A DNA stretch of 64,000 bases from CAVYYW01 sp963772845 (GCA_963772845.1 CAVYYW010000014.1:1591487-1655486), one strand, 5' to 3'. Shown: positions 52,974 to 62,103, numbered from the stretch's first letter. The notes: generated by a model not told the origin, from the letters alone. Program-made: numbers and translations.

Positions 52974-53936
52974 TTATGGGGAGTATAAGTTCAATCTTTT
53001 CTGTAAACCTTCTATGACAATCTCTGGGATTTCCTTGATCTTGATATCCTCACCAAGGAATAGCAGCCAATTTGTTATTTCGGTTATCTCTTCGGGCTTA
53101 TTCACTTGGATAAACGTTTTAAGATCAGCTGTTGTTTGGTAAGGGTTCGTATAAGATATTGAAACCTTTAAGGGATGGTATTTTTTGAACTGGGCAATCG
53201 CTTTTGGGCCAAGCTCGAGAACAAGATTGATTTTATTTTCTTGTTTACTTAGTTTTTCTGAAATTTCATGCTCACTTAACCTTTTTTTCATCGAGTAGGG
53301 TTGGACATTCGTGAGATGGTCGACAGAGAAAATCTGTTTCTTTTCTTCTTTTAAGTCAAAGCCTTCGATCCACCAATGACTTTTTTCATGATAAAGGTGC
53401 AGGAGATAAATGGGATAAGACTTTAAGCCCTTCTCTCCTTTGATCGTAATCACTAAATAGTTATCCAAAATAATGATTTGGAAGAGTTTTTCTAGCATGG
53501 GATCGGGGAGATCAGAAAGATCCAGTATGTCAGGATTATGGGGATTGGTCCCTTCAAAAAGCAATATTTGATTTAAATGAATAAGATCATCCTGCTGGTT
53601 TTCTGAAATGAGGCTGAGTAATTTCTCAGCTATAGATTGACGGCTCTTAAGATACGGGAGTTGTTGATTTCTGGTGGCCATAAAGGCAACAAAAAGAGCT
53701 TTGACTTCATTATCGGTAAAGCGGACCTCGGGCAGGATAGAGTTGTGCATGACAAAATAGCCCCCGCCCCTTCCAACTTCAGCGACAAGCGGCATGCCCA
53801 TCGCTTCAATTTCTCTGATATCTCGAATCGCTGTTGAACGAGAAAGGTTAAATTCTCGCATGATTTCAGAGATTGTAAAGTGAGCTCGATTGTTGATATA
53901 CCTCATGATGATATTTATCCGTTCAACTTTTTTCAT
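52974..53936 (-). CDS. yobV: YafY/DeoR-type HTH and WYL-domain transcriptional regulator (YobV-like)
   Basis: 320 residues. An N-terminal winged helix (ISEIMREFNLSRSTAIRDIR, EIEAMGMPLVAEVGRGGGYF) is followed by a helical linker and a WYL domain (about 140-230) with YPIYLLHLYHEKSHWWIEGF and SVDHLTNVQPYS. A WCX-like C-terminal extension ends the protein. WYL domains bind nucleic acid or small effectors. B. subtilis yobV stands beside yobU, and here the yobU-like gene starts 105 bp away on the other strand, so the regulator very likely controls that unit. No clear SD beyond ACAGGATG before the ATG. Confidence 0.88.
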   Translation of the reverse strand: MKKVERINIIMRYINNRAHFTISEIMREFNLSRSTAIRDIREIEAMGMPLVAEVGRGGGYFVMHNSILPEVRFTDNEVKALFVAFMATRNQQLPYLKSRQSIAEKLLSLISENQQDDLIHLNQILLFEGTNPHNPDILDLSDLPDPMLEKLFQIIILDNYLVITIKGEKGLKSYPIYLLHLYHEKSHWWIEGFDLKEEKKQIFSVDHLTNVQPYSMKKRLSEHEISEKLSKQENKINLVLELGPKAIAQFKKYHPLKVSISYTNPYQTTADLKTFIQVNKPEEITEITNWLLFLGEDIKIKEIPEIVIEGLQKRLNLYSP

Positions 53937-54040
53937 CCTGTCTCCTAAACAGTATCATTTTTTGACATATTTTAAGGCTATCATATACCTATCAGGTGAT
54001 GAAGACAAATCATTTGAAAAAACTATAAAAAAGGATGGTT

Positions 54041-54532
54041 TTGAAGATGGCCGATTATACCTTAGAAGAAAAAGACAGCTTTATCGTTATTGGACTTGGA
54101 ACTGAACTTAAGAGCGATTACACTGACTATGCTGGCTTGAATAAGGAAAAGTCCGATTTTTGGCAGAATGTTAGCCAGGATGGGAGACTTGACACGTTAA
54201 AAAAATTAGCCAAAAATGACTATATTTTTGCCGTGAACGAAGCGGTGAATAACAAGATGATGCATTATGCCGGTGTTATGACAGAGTCGGCGTCACCAGC
54301 TCCAGAAGAAGCCAGAGTCATCCAATTTCCTAAAGGAAAATACCTGGTCGTTAAAGGGGAAGAGAAGACGGCTGATGAGCTGAATAATAACCTGCCTGCT
54401 CTTGCCTTTGGCCAAGCCTTGCCAGAAGTTAAGGATTACGCTTATGTTGGCGCACCAAATACATTGGTTGAGATGGGGAATCGAAACGGCTTGGTTTATG
54501 GGGAAATGTGGGTTCCTCTCGTTAAGAAATAA
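54041..54532 (+). CDS. yobU: GyrI-like effector-binding protein (YobU-like)
   Basis: 163 residues from TTG 54041 (ATG 54047 and ATG 54035 are alternatives; AAAAAGGATGG spacing favours TTG). The whole protein is a GyrI-like/AraC effector-binding fold: YTLEEKDSFIVIGLGTELKS, HYAGVMTESASPAPEEARVI, QFPKGKYLVVKGEEKTADEL and the final VEMGNRNGLVYGEMWVPLVK. Such domains bind small hydrophobic ligands or sit in drug-response circuits. B. subtilis YobU is the counterpart. It is probably co-transcribed with the gene at 54556 and regulated by the divergent WYL protein. Confidence 0.88.
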   Translation: MKMADYTLEEKDSFIVIGLGTELKSDYTDYAGLNKEKSDFWQNVSQDGRLDTLKKLAKNDYIFAVNEAVNNKMMHYAGVMTESASPAPEEARVIQFPKGKYLVVKGEEKTADELNNNLPALAFGQALPEVKDYAYVGAPNTLVEMGNRNGLVYGEMWVPLVKK

Positions 54533-54555
54533 AAAAGAAAGCAGGAGGAATAAAA

Positions 54556-55023
54556 ATGTCCTATAGTGTTGATTTTAAAAATGTTTCTACGGTTGGTCTG
54601 GAGTCTTCGCCTATAGCAGCAGCACTTGCTGGGTTACGTGCGAACGAAGCCCGATACTTTATGAACAAATACAAACACGAATTCACTGTTGTCCCAGCCA
54701 GCGAAAGTGCTGAAACTCTTGACTATGTGAGCCGGATCTTGAAAGTGGAACGCGAAATTGAGTTTGCGGCCAAGCCTTTAGAAACATCGCGTTTTCAAGT
54801 GGATAATATCAAATTTGCCTATGTCTTTTATGAGGATGGTCTTGAAGTCAACGTCATGTATACGGTCGATGGCCCTAAGCCGAAGCGTGCCGTTGGTTTT
54901 AAGCTCTCTGAAGGAATGGACGTACCAAAGGAGCTAGAAGAGAAGTTCAAGTTTGCCAGGCAGAAGTCGAAACTAGCTGGAACCATTCGTGGCTCGTATT
55001 TTGTCATTAAAGGAGAATATTGA
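54556..55023 (+). CDS. hypothetical protein in the yobU operon
   Basis: 155 residues, soluble, 23 bp after the yobU-like gene with a GCAGGAGGAAT leader. No membrane segment and no cysteine. Sequence landmarks are IAAALAGLRANEARYFMNKY, VSRILKVEREIEFAAKPLET and GFKLSEGMDVPKELEEKFKF. The family is not recognised. Its place behind an effector-binding protein and in front of a terminator suggests a shared response; no biochemical role can be proposed. Confidence 0.8.
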   Translation: MSYSVDFKNVSTVGLESSPIAAALAGLRANEARYFMNKYKHEFTVVPASESAETLDYVSRILKVEREIEFAAKPLETSRFQVDNIKFAYVFYEDGLEVNVMYTVDGPKPKRAVGFKLSEGMDVPKELEEKFKFARQKSKLAGTIRGSYFVIKGEY

Positions 55024-55160
55024 AGTTAGCAAAAGAGCAAAGCCATCTCACTTAAATCGAGATTTTACTAGTTTCATTTATTCTCGGTTTTAGCTCATTT
55101 GATTTTTAGTATGTTCTTGCACTAATTGTCCATTCATCTACTTTAAGAAAAATTATGAAA

Positions 55161-55204
55161 TTAAAACCTGAAATCTCCTACTCTAAGGGGCCTTCAGGTT
55201 TTAA
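55161..55204 (+). terminator. terminator of the yobU operon
   Basis: 12-bp perfect stem TTAAAACCTGAA/TTCAGGTTTTAA around a 20-base loop, followed by TTTTATACC. The flanks are A/T-rich on both sides. Confidence 0.75.
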
Positions 55205-55328
55205 TTTTATACCTTTAACAACTTGGTGGCTTAAGAAAGATAAACTGTATTCCAAACTGCGATAGATTCCTATTCGTTAATATGTATTTAGTGAACTTGC
55301 TCGTTGAAGCTGATCTTGTAATCCTCTT

Positions 55329-55340
55329 TTCGTTAACGAA
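55329..55340. promoter_or_regulatory. TTCGTTAACGAA palindrome upstream of the MATE gene
   Basis: A perfect 12-bp palindrome, TTCGTTAACGAA, immediately before a TATAAA box and 58 bp upstream of the MATE start. A half-copy (TTCGTTAATATG) lies 55 bp earlier. It is likely an operator for an unknown repressor. Confidence 0.45.
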
Positions 55341-55397
55341 TATAAAATTAACTGCTGCGATTGATCAATTCATTAGATAAATAATAGGAGATAAATA

Positions 55398-56726
55398 ATG
55401 CAGATTCCTGATAAAGCTAAAAAAGTATTTAATATTGCATTACCAGCCATAGGGGAGTCTTATTTACAAAGTTTTCTCGGAGTGGTGGATTCTGTTTTTA
55501 TAGCGCAGTTAGGGCTTCTTGCCATTAATGCAGTCGGTGTCACAAATATTTATAGTATGACTTATATTGGGGTCTTTATGGCTCTTTCTGCTATGCTTAC
55601 TGTCTTTTTATCGAGAGCGTTTGGCGCAAAGGACGTCTCCCGAAGTAAGTCCGTGATTTTTCATGGAATATTTCTATCTATCTTAGTAGGATTAATTTTT
55701 TCGATTGTCTCTGTTCTGTTCGCCGATCCATTATTGAATTTGGTTGGTGCTAATACCGAGCTAAAAAGTAAAGCCACAATCTACTTTAAGATTGTGCTTG
55801 GTTTAACGCCATTTATTGCCTTGTTCACGGCTCAATCTTCGGCATTTCGAGCAATTGGAGATACCAAAACACCCTTACGCGTTGGCATTGAAATGAATGC
55901 TGTTCACGTCATTCTAGATTATGTATTAATTTTTGGAATCGGGTCATTTCCGGGATTAGGACTAACAGGGGCAGCAATTGCCATGATTTTAGCAAGAATT
56001 TATGGGTTCCTGCGACTGTTAAGAAAATCTCAGCAAATACCAGCAATAGCTTTGAAAATAAGCGATTTTAAACTGGTGGGAAGTTTAATTGGGAGCATGG
56101 TCAAATTCGCAATACCTGTCACCCTTGAAAGATTGTCTATGCGTTTAGGTCAAGTCATCTATTTTGGTTTAATTGTGCGAATGGGAATAAACGCATATGC
56201 TACGCACAATATTGCAGGTAATTTAACCTCTTTTTCAAGTACAGTTGCTGGGGGATTTGCCGTAGCAGCTAGTGCTTTGATAGGACAAGCAATTGGTGAG
56301 GGGAAGACTGAAGATGTAAAAGACTATAGAAAATGGAGCTATGTGCAGGCGGCACTCTCTATGACAATTATAACAGCGTTATTAGCATTTCTAAGTCCGT
56401 GGATAGGAACATTATATACACAAAATCAGTCTGTCCTTCATCTATTGATGATCATTCTAATGATTGATACAGTGTCTCAGCCATTTCTAGCATCAGTTAC
56501 AGTTGATACTTCCGTTGTAAATGCTAGAGGAGACAGTAAGTTCCCTATGATTGTTACCTTTATTGGTATTTGGGGCATTCGTACTTTAGGTGTTTATATC
56601 TTTGCATGGAAATTAGGGTATGGATTGCCTGCTGTTTGGATTTCAATTGCATCAGATAATGCACTAAGGGCTGGATTATTTTTATGGTATCGCAGGAAAA
56701 GACCAGTGATAAAAGATTTAGTATAA
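55398..56726 (+). CDS. MATE family multidrug efflux transporter
   Basis: 442 residues with twelve predicted membrane helices in two similar halves. The N-terminal half starts IALPAIGESYLQSFLGVVDS with VFIAQLG. The family motifs FRAIGDTKTPLRVGIEMNAV and NARGDSKFPMIVTFIGIWGI mark the loops after helices 4 and 10. MATE proteins export cationic drugs or dyes using Na+ or H+. AATAGGAGAT precedes the ATG. A palindrome with a promoter-like box upstream suggests local regulation. Single gene; no obvious terminator follows in the 280-bp gap. Confidence 0.93.
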   Translation: MQIPDKAKKVFNIALPAIGESYLQSFLGVVDSVFIAQLGLLAINAVGVTNIYSMTYIGVFMALSAMLTVFLSRAFGAKDVSRSKSVIFHGIFLSILVGLIFSIVSVLFADPLLNLVGANTELKSKATIYFKIVLGLTPFIALFTAQSSAFRAIGDTKTPLRVGIEMNAVHVILDYVLIFGIGSFPGLGLTGAAIAMILARIYGFLRLLRKSQQIPAIALKISDFKLVGSLIGSMVKFAIPVTLERLSMRLGQVIYFGLIVRMGINAYATHNIAGNLTSFSSTVAGGFAVAASALIGQAIGEGKTEDVKDYRKWSYVQAALSMTIITALLAFLSPWIGTLYTQNQSVLHLLMIILMIDTVSQPFLASVTVDTSVVNARGDSKFPMIVTFIGIWGIRTLGVYIFAWKLGYGLPAVWISIASDNALRAGLFLWYRRKRPVIKDLV

Positions 56727-57008
56727 ATATCTTCCCTTCATCACACAGTATTTAATCTTTTGATTTATATTAGTATCCTAGCTCTTAAGAAAACTTTCTC
56801 CCCTTCCTATAAAAATACTAATGGAAGGAAATTATACATACCCCTTGCATGTATATTATTGAGCAAATGCTTGAGAGAAGGTGCCCTAGACTACACGTTT
56901 TTATTTTTACCCACCTTATAATTATGCCTAGCCCATATACGCACTAAGATGAAAGGAATCACAGTTAATTAATATAGGCTAACTAAAATTTAAAAGGGAG
57001 ATAATGAA

Positions 57009-57362
57009 ATGACAAAACTGACAGGCGTTACATTTCAGGTTCGTGTGAGTAATTATGAGAAGGGAATGAAGTGGTACAAAACCCTCTTTAATCGCAAGGC
57101 AGATTTTATTCCACACGAAGGTTTTGCAGAGTGGGAACTGCTAAAAGGAACGTGGCTACAAGTAGTAAAAGGTGAACCAACTAAAGATAACGGTCCCTTG
57201 CGACTAGGTGTTGAGGATATATACGTAGAGCGTAACCGATTAATTAACCAATTGGAAATTGAAATAGAAGAAGTGAATACCCGAGAAGGTGTACCTGCAG
57301 CTTGGTGCTCCTTTAAAGATCCAGATGGCAATCGACTTGGCTTATTTCAAGAGCTAGGGTAA
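57009..57362 (+). CDS. VOC (glyoxalase/bleomycin resistance) family protein
   Basis: 117 residues, one VOC module pair: VTFQVRVSNYEKGMKWYKTL in the first half and AAWCSFKDPDGNRLGLFQEL at the end, with metal-ligand-type residues (the final Glu) present. Substrate unknown. AAAAGGGAGATAATGAA precedes the ATG. Followed by a terminator-like hairpin. Confidence 0.88.
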   Translation: MTKLTGVTFQVRVSNYEKGMKWYKTLFNRKADFIPHEGFAEWELLKGTWLQVVKGEPTKDNGPLRLGVEDIYVERNRLINQLEIEIEEVNTREGVPAAWCSFKDPDGNRLGLFQELG

Positions 57363-57420
57363 AGGCAACCAAGTACAAATACATAAAAGAGCAAGAGTAC
57401 TCCAATCTAATATATTAACT

Positions 57421-57456
57421 AAGGGAGCCTGTCTTATCATAGATATGTTCCCTTTT
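57421..57456 (+). terminator. terminator after the first VOC gene
   Basis: Stem AAGGGAGC/GTTCCCTT (one mismatch) with an 18-base loop, followed by TTCATG. Moderate quality. Confidence 0.5.
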
Positions 57457-57658
57457 CATGAGGGGGTGATATACTTGGATTCCTGCGTGAAGATAATCAT
57501 TTAATTTAGTTAGAGTATGCGTAAGAGTATTAGGACAGGTCCTTCTTCTAGTTGTATTTACTTGTGAAACAGCTTATAAACTAAGTTTGGTTAACCTGAT
57601 CCATTACCAAAAAGTTAAATAAGCCCTTTCGAAAGTTCTTGTAAATATAGTTCTATCC

Positions 57659-58033
57659 CTAACCAGTACAAATCATAATAATATTTCCGTCTAGATCTTT
57701 AATGGTAAAAAACGAAAAGTCGTCAAATCTAATGATACTAGAATCGATGTCATAGCCCATATTTTCTACATATGACCATGCCTCATCAATATTTTCTGTG
57801 TGAAAATTGAACAATGGATAATGACTAGGGTTCGAGTCTTTGGTTCTGTCCTCTGGGCCAGCATCTAAAGTCAATCCAGTATGTTGATTAATACTTATGT
57901 TATAAACTGGGTCATTCACCATATCAAGGTCATACTCAAGGCCTAAAAGTTCAGAATACCATCGGACAGACTCTTTCAAATTGCTTACATGAACAAAAAC
58001 TGTATTGATTTGATTCATGATAGGACTTTTCAA
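57659..58033 (-). CDS. VOC family protein (second, unrelated copy)
   Basis: 124 residues from TTG 58033, placed 9 bp after AAAGGAG; ATG 58018 is the fallback start. The VOC fold is visible as NTVFVHVSNLKESVRWYSEL and FTIKDLDGNIIMICTG. It shares only family-level similarity with the VOC gene at 57009. Function unknown; possible small-molecule binding or resistance role. Confidence 0.85.
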   Translation of the reverse strand: MKSPIMNQINTVFVHVSNLKESVRWYSELLGLEYDLDMVNDPVYNISINQHTGLTLDAGPEDRTKDSNPSHYPLFNFHTENIDEAWSYVENMGYDIDSSIIRFDDFSFFTIKDLDGNIIMICTG

Positions 58034-58127
58034 CTTAATCCTCTCCTTTGTGGCTTGTACAAACTCTAACCTGCCTTTTAAAACGATCAAAACCGCTTAT
58101 GGATTTAGGTAAAAAAACATATTAAAA

Positions 58128-58175
58128 AAGCAGGGAAAGAGATAGTGTATGCCCCCATCTGATATCCCTGCTTTA
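58128..58175 (-). terminator. terminator downstream of the S51-type peptidase gene
   Basis: 10-bp perfect stem AAAGCAGGGA/TCCCTGCTTT with a 28-base loop, followed on the minus strand by TTTAATATG. Confidence 0.7.
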
Positions 58176-58307
58176 AGAAACACTATTCTTATTGACGTCC
58201 ATAGTATTCTTTTAACTGTTTTATGGAAGTAAGTATCAAAGCTTAGGAATTCCACAGAACATAAGCCACAAGTGAGAGTGCTAATAAATAGGTCGATCAT
58301 GTCGGTA

Positions 58308-59024
58308 TCATGGGTTGAAAAGTTTCCAGTCCCCTTCCGAGATGACCTCGATAGTGCCGTCGACCACCTTGATAGCTGTCTCATCATCAATCGCGTACGC
58401 TGGACCTGAGATGCCGGACACCCATTGTTCTGCCTCAGCCATGGAGTTTCCCGGCATCCCGTCTGGAGCAAGGTGAGGAAAAATCGAGAAGTCAACGATG
58501 TTCAATGTGCTGTCGTCACCGCTCGGCGATTTCCACTGTACGAAGTCCTCCCCGATCCTAGGGGTCATTACCATGCTCCCAGCGCTCAGCCCCACCCAGA
58601 CTGTCTCGCTCAGTGACGGAAGCAAGTCCGCCATCCCTGACTCTCGCATCCAGTGGCACAGATAAAGAGCATCGCCGCCCGCCACCAGCAGGACATCCGC
58701 CTCACGAACCAGCGGCACCCAGCGTTCTTCATCGATGCTAGGCAGTGCGGTGAGCTCCAGCACGCCAACGGACTTCCAGCCCAAATCGACCATCGGAAGC
58801 TCGGACTTGCCACTAATGAACTTCCATGCCATCACACCTGGACCGACCATGGGATGCCCATATTGGGCCGTGGGTATGCAAAGCGCATTGCACTCGGCAA
58901 TTGGTTTGCTCAGTAGATCTTCCAGAGCGTTGTGGATACTCTTGTTCTTGACGCCAGCAGATGTTAGCAGTAGTTTCATGCCGAATTTCTGCGAGGCATT
59001 AAACTTATCCAGATCATGCGACAT
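58308..59024 (-). CDS. S51-type peptidase / class I glutamine amidotransferase-like protein
   Basis: 238 residues. It has the peptidase E-like layout: LLLTSAGVKNKSIHNALEDL, CIPTAQYGHP, LLVAGGDALYLCHWMRESGM and the nucleophile elbow WVGLSAGSMVMTPRIGED with Ser at about residue 156. The C-terminus DDETAIKVVDGTIEVISEGD is normal for the family. PepE-type enzymes cut after Asp; cyanophycinases are relatives. AGGAGGGAAAACGA precedes the ATG. Its DNA is visibly GC-richer than either neighbour, suggesting acquisition by horizontal transfer. Confidence 0.88.
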   Translation of the reverse strand: MSHDLDKFNASQKFGMKLLLTSAGVKNKSIHNALEDLLSKPIAECNALCIPTAQYGHPMVGPGVMAWKFISGKSELPMVDLGWKSVGVLELTALPSIDEERWVPLVREADVLLVAGGDALYLCHWMRESGMADLLPSLSETVWVGLSAGSMVMTPRIGEDFVQWKSPSGDDSTLNIVDFSIFPHLAPDGMPGNSMAEAEQWVSGISGPAYAIDDETAIKVVDGTIEVISEGDWKLFNP

Positions 59025-59299
59025 TCGTTTTCCCTCCTAATAGAACTAATTTTCAGTTTTTTAACCTTAGAAATTTTACTCTTTAATTTTCTTCAACCGA
59101 TTGCCGCTTTTTTAAAAATGGTCTGTAATACGAGCCCGTCATTGATAAACCTAGTATAACAGATGAACTTCTCTAGAATAATTTTATATTAAGAATTTTC
59201 TATAACGTTATGATGTCGGAAATGTTCAAACACAGGACACTAAATATTAATAATTATATTTAGAGGCCGCTATTGTTAAATTTTTTGTCAATAAAAAAA
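59025..59299. other. intergenic region
   Basis: AT-rich gap between the S51-type gene and the CcdC-like gene terminator. It should contain the promoter of the S51-type gene, but no convincing boxes, repeats or small ORFs were found. Confidence 0.5.
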
Positions 59300-59322
59300 G
59301 ACTCCAACTGAACGTTGAAGCC
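59293..59322 (-). terminator. terminator downstream of the CcdC-like gene
   Basis: 9-bp imperfect stem GGCTTCAAC/GTTGGAGTC, followed on the minus strand by TTTTTTTATTG. Confidence 0.65.
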
Positions 59323-59333
59323 ACACGACTATA

Positions 59334-59819
59334 TTATTTTCTCCGCCTTTCAAGCGCCTTGTGCAACTGTGGGTACTGCAACATTAACACAAGCGTCCGG
59401 ACGCCCCAGACAACTGCAATCTCAATCCAAATGATCCATTCCACAACCATATTTTTCGAAGGAACGTAATAATTAAATACCATGACAATTACAAAGCGTA
59501 CAACAATCAGGAACAACCAGCTCGTTACATATTTCCAGTCACCTTGCATATACCAGTTGCCTTCTGACTGAAAGACTTTCGTGAACCTCGCCTGTAAAAT
59601 CCCGAACCCGATGCCGATTAAAACTGAAACCAGACATTCGAGCAACTGCGAACTCGGCACATTGGTTTTAGGAAAATTCTCGTAAGCCGCAATTAAAGCA
59701 ACAATAGGCATAAAATAAAATCTGAACCGTGTGGGTTTCCTGGGCTGAAGCTGCCTGACTATAAAAAAAACCAATACAATAAGAACGATTAAACTCGTGA
59801 AAATGCTATGTTGATTCAT
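59334..59819 (-). CDS. CcdC-like (DUF1453-type) membrane protein
   Basis: 161 residues with four or five hydrophobic segments (about 8-21, 36-46, 62-77, 103-118 and 128-146). Features in common with the B. subtilis CcdC family are RQLQPRKPTRFRFYFMPIVA after the first helix and the loop GFGILQARFTKVFQSEGNWY. The role of the family is unclear despite the cytochrome c name. The C-terminus is basic (LERRRK). It lies 113 bp downstream of the two-component genes and may be their target. AAGGAGAG precedes the ATG. Confidence 0.7.
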   Translation of the reverse strand: MNQHSIFTSLIVLIVLVFFIVRQLQPRKPTRFRFYFMPIVALIAAYENFPKTNVPSSQLLECLVSVLIGIGFGILQARFTKVFQSEGNWYMQGDWKYVTSWLFLIVVRFVIVMVFNYYVPSKNMVVEWIIWIEIAVVWGVRTLVLMLQYPQLHKALERRRK

Positions 59820-59932
59820 CTCGACTTTCTCTCCTTCAACGCATCTTGTAATATCATTGTAAGTGAGAGAAGAAAAAGTGACGTCTGACAGGAGGCGTAT
59901 CTTTTATCGTCAGTCGTATATCTCTGGATAGA

Positions 59933-60592
59933 TCATTTAACAATTCCCTGTCGGATCGCCATGACCACGGCTTGGGTACGGTCTTCTGCCCGTAGCTTTT
60001 GCAGAATCCGGTGGACATGTGTTTTCACCGTTCCCTGAGAAATAAATAGGCGGCTCGCAATTTCTGAATTCCTATGTCCGTAAGCCATCTCCTGCAGCAC
60101 ATCGATTTCACGGTCCGTTAGCGATTCAATGTCATCAAGTTGGTGGACATCACCTGCAGGCTGCGAGCGAACGATTTGGGCCAGCGCTTGACTGGCGGTG
60201 GAGCTTTTGTAAATCGCAGATCCTTTCATCGCTGATCGGATTCCTTCTAGCAGCTCCTCGGTTTCTAGATCCTTTAACAGATAGCCGATCGCACCGGCTC
60301 GGATCCCATCGATGACATAGTCCTGAACATCAAAGGTTGTGAGCAGAATGATTTTGATCGAAGGAATCTGAGCCAAAATGTCTTTGGTTGCTTCAATGCC
60401 CGTTTGTGTCGGTAAATGAATATCCATAAGAATGATATCCGGCTTTTCACGGAGACAGATAGTTACGGCCTCTTTCCCGTCTCCCGCTTCAGCGACAACG
60501 ATCATGTCAGACTGGCTGTTGATAATATAGCGCAGGCCTTTCCGAATAATCATCTGATCATCCACCAGACCCACTTTGATTTTATTTTCCAT
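59933..60592 (-). CDS. NarL/LuxR-type response regulator
   Basis: 219 residues. Receiver domain: acidic pair DDQ at 11-13, phosphorylated Asp57 in IILMDIHLPTQTG, Thr in IILLTTFDVQDY and Lys in GYLLKDLETEELL. A LuxR-type HTH follows (SLTDREIDVLQEMAYGHRNS, FISQGTVKTHVHRILQKLRA). It overlaps the upstream sensor kinase gene by 11 bases. The target is unknown; the adjacent CcdC-like gene is a candidate. Confidence 0.95.
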   Translation of the reverse strand: MENKIKVGLVDDQMIIRKGLRYIINSQSDMIVVAEAGDGKEAVTICLREKPDIILMDIHLPTQTGIEATKDILAQIPSIKIILLTTFDVQDYVIDGIRAGAIGYLLKDLETEELLEGIRSAMKGSAIYKSSTASQALAQIVRSQPAGDVHQLDDIESLTDREIDVLQEMAYGHRNSEIASRLFISQGTVKTHVHRILQKLRAEDRTQAVVMAIRQGIVK

Positions 60593-61751
60593 AGTCAGGT
60601 CCTCCTGCCAACGGGATGATGACTTTTACAGTCAGCCCGCCCCATTCATTTTGAAAAAGATCACAACTGCCGCGAAGCTCTTCGGCGCGTTGCTTCATCC
60701 CCTGGATCCCAAACCCAGGTAAAGTGTCCTCATTGAACTCACCTTCATCCTGGATCTCTAACATCACGAGATCTTCTTTTTCCTTCACTCTAACCTTCGC
60801 CTTAGTAGCCTTTGAGTGCCTAAGCACATTCGTCAGCCCTTCCTGTAAAATCCGATACAATGTGATACTCACTTGATGCGGCCAGTCCGCTTCTTCCCCT
60901 TCATGAATATATTCACAATCCAGGAGAGAATGGGCTTTTGTCTGTGAGACGAGTCCTCTAAGCGCGACGCTTCCAAGCCCCGACTCATCCTCTGACCATT
61001 CCCTCACCACCATCCGTACTTCTTGTAATCCTTTCCGAGCCACCCCAAGCAGTTCTTTAACAACCTTTTCAGCTTTCTCTGGATCCTTGGCAATCATTAA
61101 CTGGAGGGCCTGTAACTGAATGATTAAGGAGGTTAGCTGATGACCGAGACCATCATGGATCTCTCGCGACAAGCGTGTCCGTTCCGTCAGCGCAGCATAA
61201 TACATCGATTGAACGGTCGCCTCTTGCAGTTCGTGATGCGCTTTTTGCAAAGCTTGATGGGCTTTATCCAGCTCTTTCAAGTGCTTCGCCTGGATTTCCT
61301 GAGCTTCACGCCGAACGTTTCTCGCCCTGAATCCGAGAAACAAGCCGATCAGCCCCAAAAACGGTAACAAATTAAATTGATCATAAAAAGCCAAAATGAC
61401 GGCATCCATCACGATAAAGCCCATTAATATATTGGTTAGAAAGTTCAGCCGCCTCGGTGCAAGACCCAAGAAACAGACTGCCGGCCAGAGTAGACTACTT
61501 ACATCCGAATGATTCGTTTGGTAAAACAGCACCAGTGTCGTGATACATGTCACTGCGGTATTCACAATATAACTTACAGAGTACGTGCGTATCCGACGCC
61601 ACCACACAAACAGTAACGTTAACAAGGCAATCAGACTGTACCCGATCCACATCTCTATATTCGTGTGTGCCACCTGATTATAAAAAATTGCGATCAATAC
61701 TACAGAGCCTAATAACCTTAACAAAATCCTCTCCAAGACACCCACCCGCAT
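60582..61751 (-). CDS. sensor histidine kinase (HisKA_3 type)
   Basis: 389 residues. The N-terminal ~145 residues contain five or six membrane helices without a large outside loop, typical of intramembrane-sensing kinases. A coiled coil (about 145-180) leads to the dimerisation helix ALTERTRLSREIHDGLGHQL with phospho-acceptor His199. The HATPase domain has RILQEGLTNVLRHSKATKAK (N box) and LPGFGIQGMKQRAEELRG (G box). The ATG at 61751 directly abuts AAGAGGA; GTG 61745 has better spacing and may be the true start. Cognate regulator follows with overlap. Confidence 0.93.
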   Translation of the reverse strand: MRVGVLERILLRLLGSVVLIAIFYNQVAHTNIEMWIGYSLIALLTLLFVWWRRIRTYSVSYIVNTAVTCITTLVLFYQTNHSDVSSLLWPAVCFLGLAPRRLNFLTNILMGFIVMDAVILAFYDQFNLLPFLGLIGLFLGFRARNVRREAQEIQAKHLKELDKAHQALQKAHHELQEATVQSMYYAALTERTRLSREIHDGLGHQLTSLIIQLQALQLMIAKDPEKAEKVVKELLGVARKGLQEVRMVVREWSEDESGLGSVALRGLVSQTKAHSLLDCEYIHEGEEADWPHQVSITLYRILQEGLTNVLRHSKATKAKVRVKEKEDLVMLEIQDEGEFNEDTLPGFGIQGMKQRAEELRGSCDLFQNEWGGLTVKVIIPLAGGPDYGK

Positions 61752-62103
61752 TCCTCTTGATAATCATTAATTTTAGCAAATAAGCGAAAGGAATACTTCT
61801 ATCTGGGGATATAAATAAGCTTGTTTCAATAAGCAACTATAGTCCTTTTCATTTCGATTTTAGCTTAATTTAAAAGTAACATGGACTTCTTCCATTTTAA
61901 TTTTATAACCAAAAATTCCAGATTCATTTTGAGACTTATACCAAAATGAATGCTTTATACATTCATCCATATTAATCACTTAGCCAGGACCAATGTTTTT
62001 AAAACTCTTTGATAATTATACACAATTTGGGAATAACTATAATATTACAGTTGATAAAATTCCATTCGTTAGAGCAACTTAAAAACAAAGGGGGATGTCT
62101 AGA
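61752..62103. other. divergent control region between the sensor kinase and the gerA-type operon
   Basis: About 350 AT-rich bases without an ORF. An imperfect palindrome, AATGAATG/CATTCAT, lies near 61945-61965. A forespore SigG promoter is expected for the germination genes, and TGAATG followed by CATATTA near 61947-61975 is suggestive, but its spacing is short. Confidence 0.4.

Noticed and set aside
58097..58495. A 132-residue open frame overlapping the S51-type peptidase gene
   Set aside because: It is a shadow of the GC-rich peptidase gene in another frame, with Cys/Arg/Trp-rich composition, and runs into the terminator hairpin.
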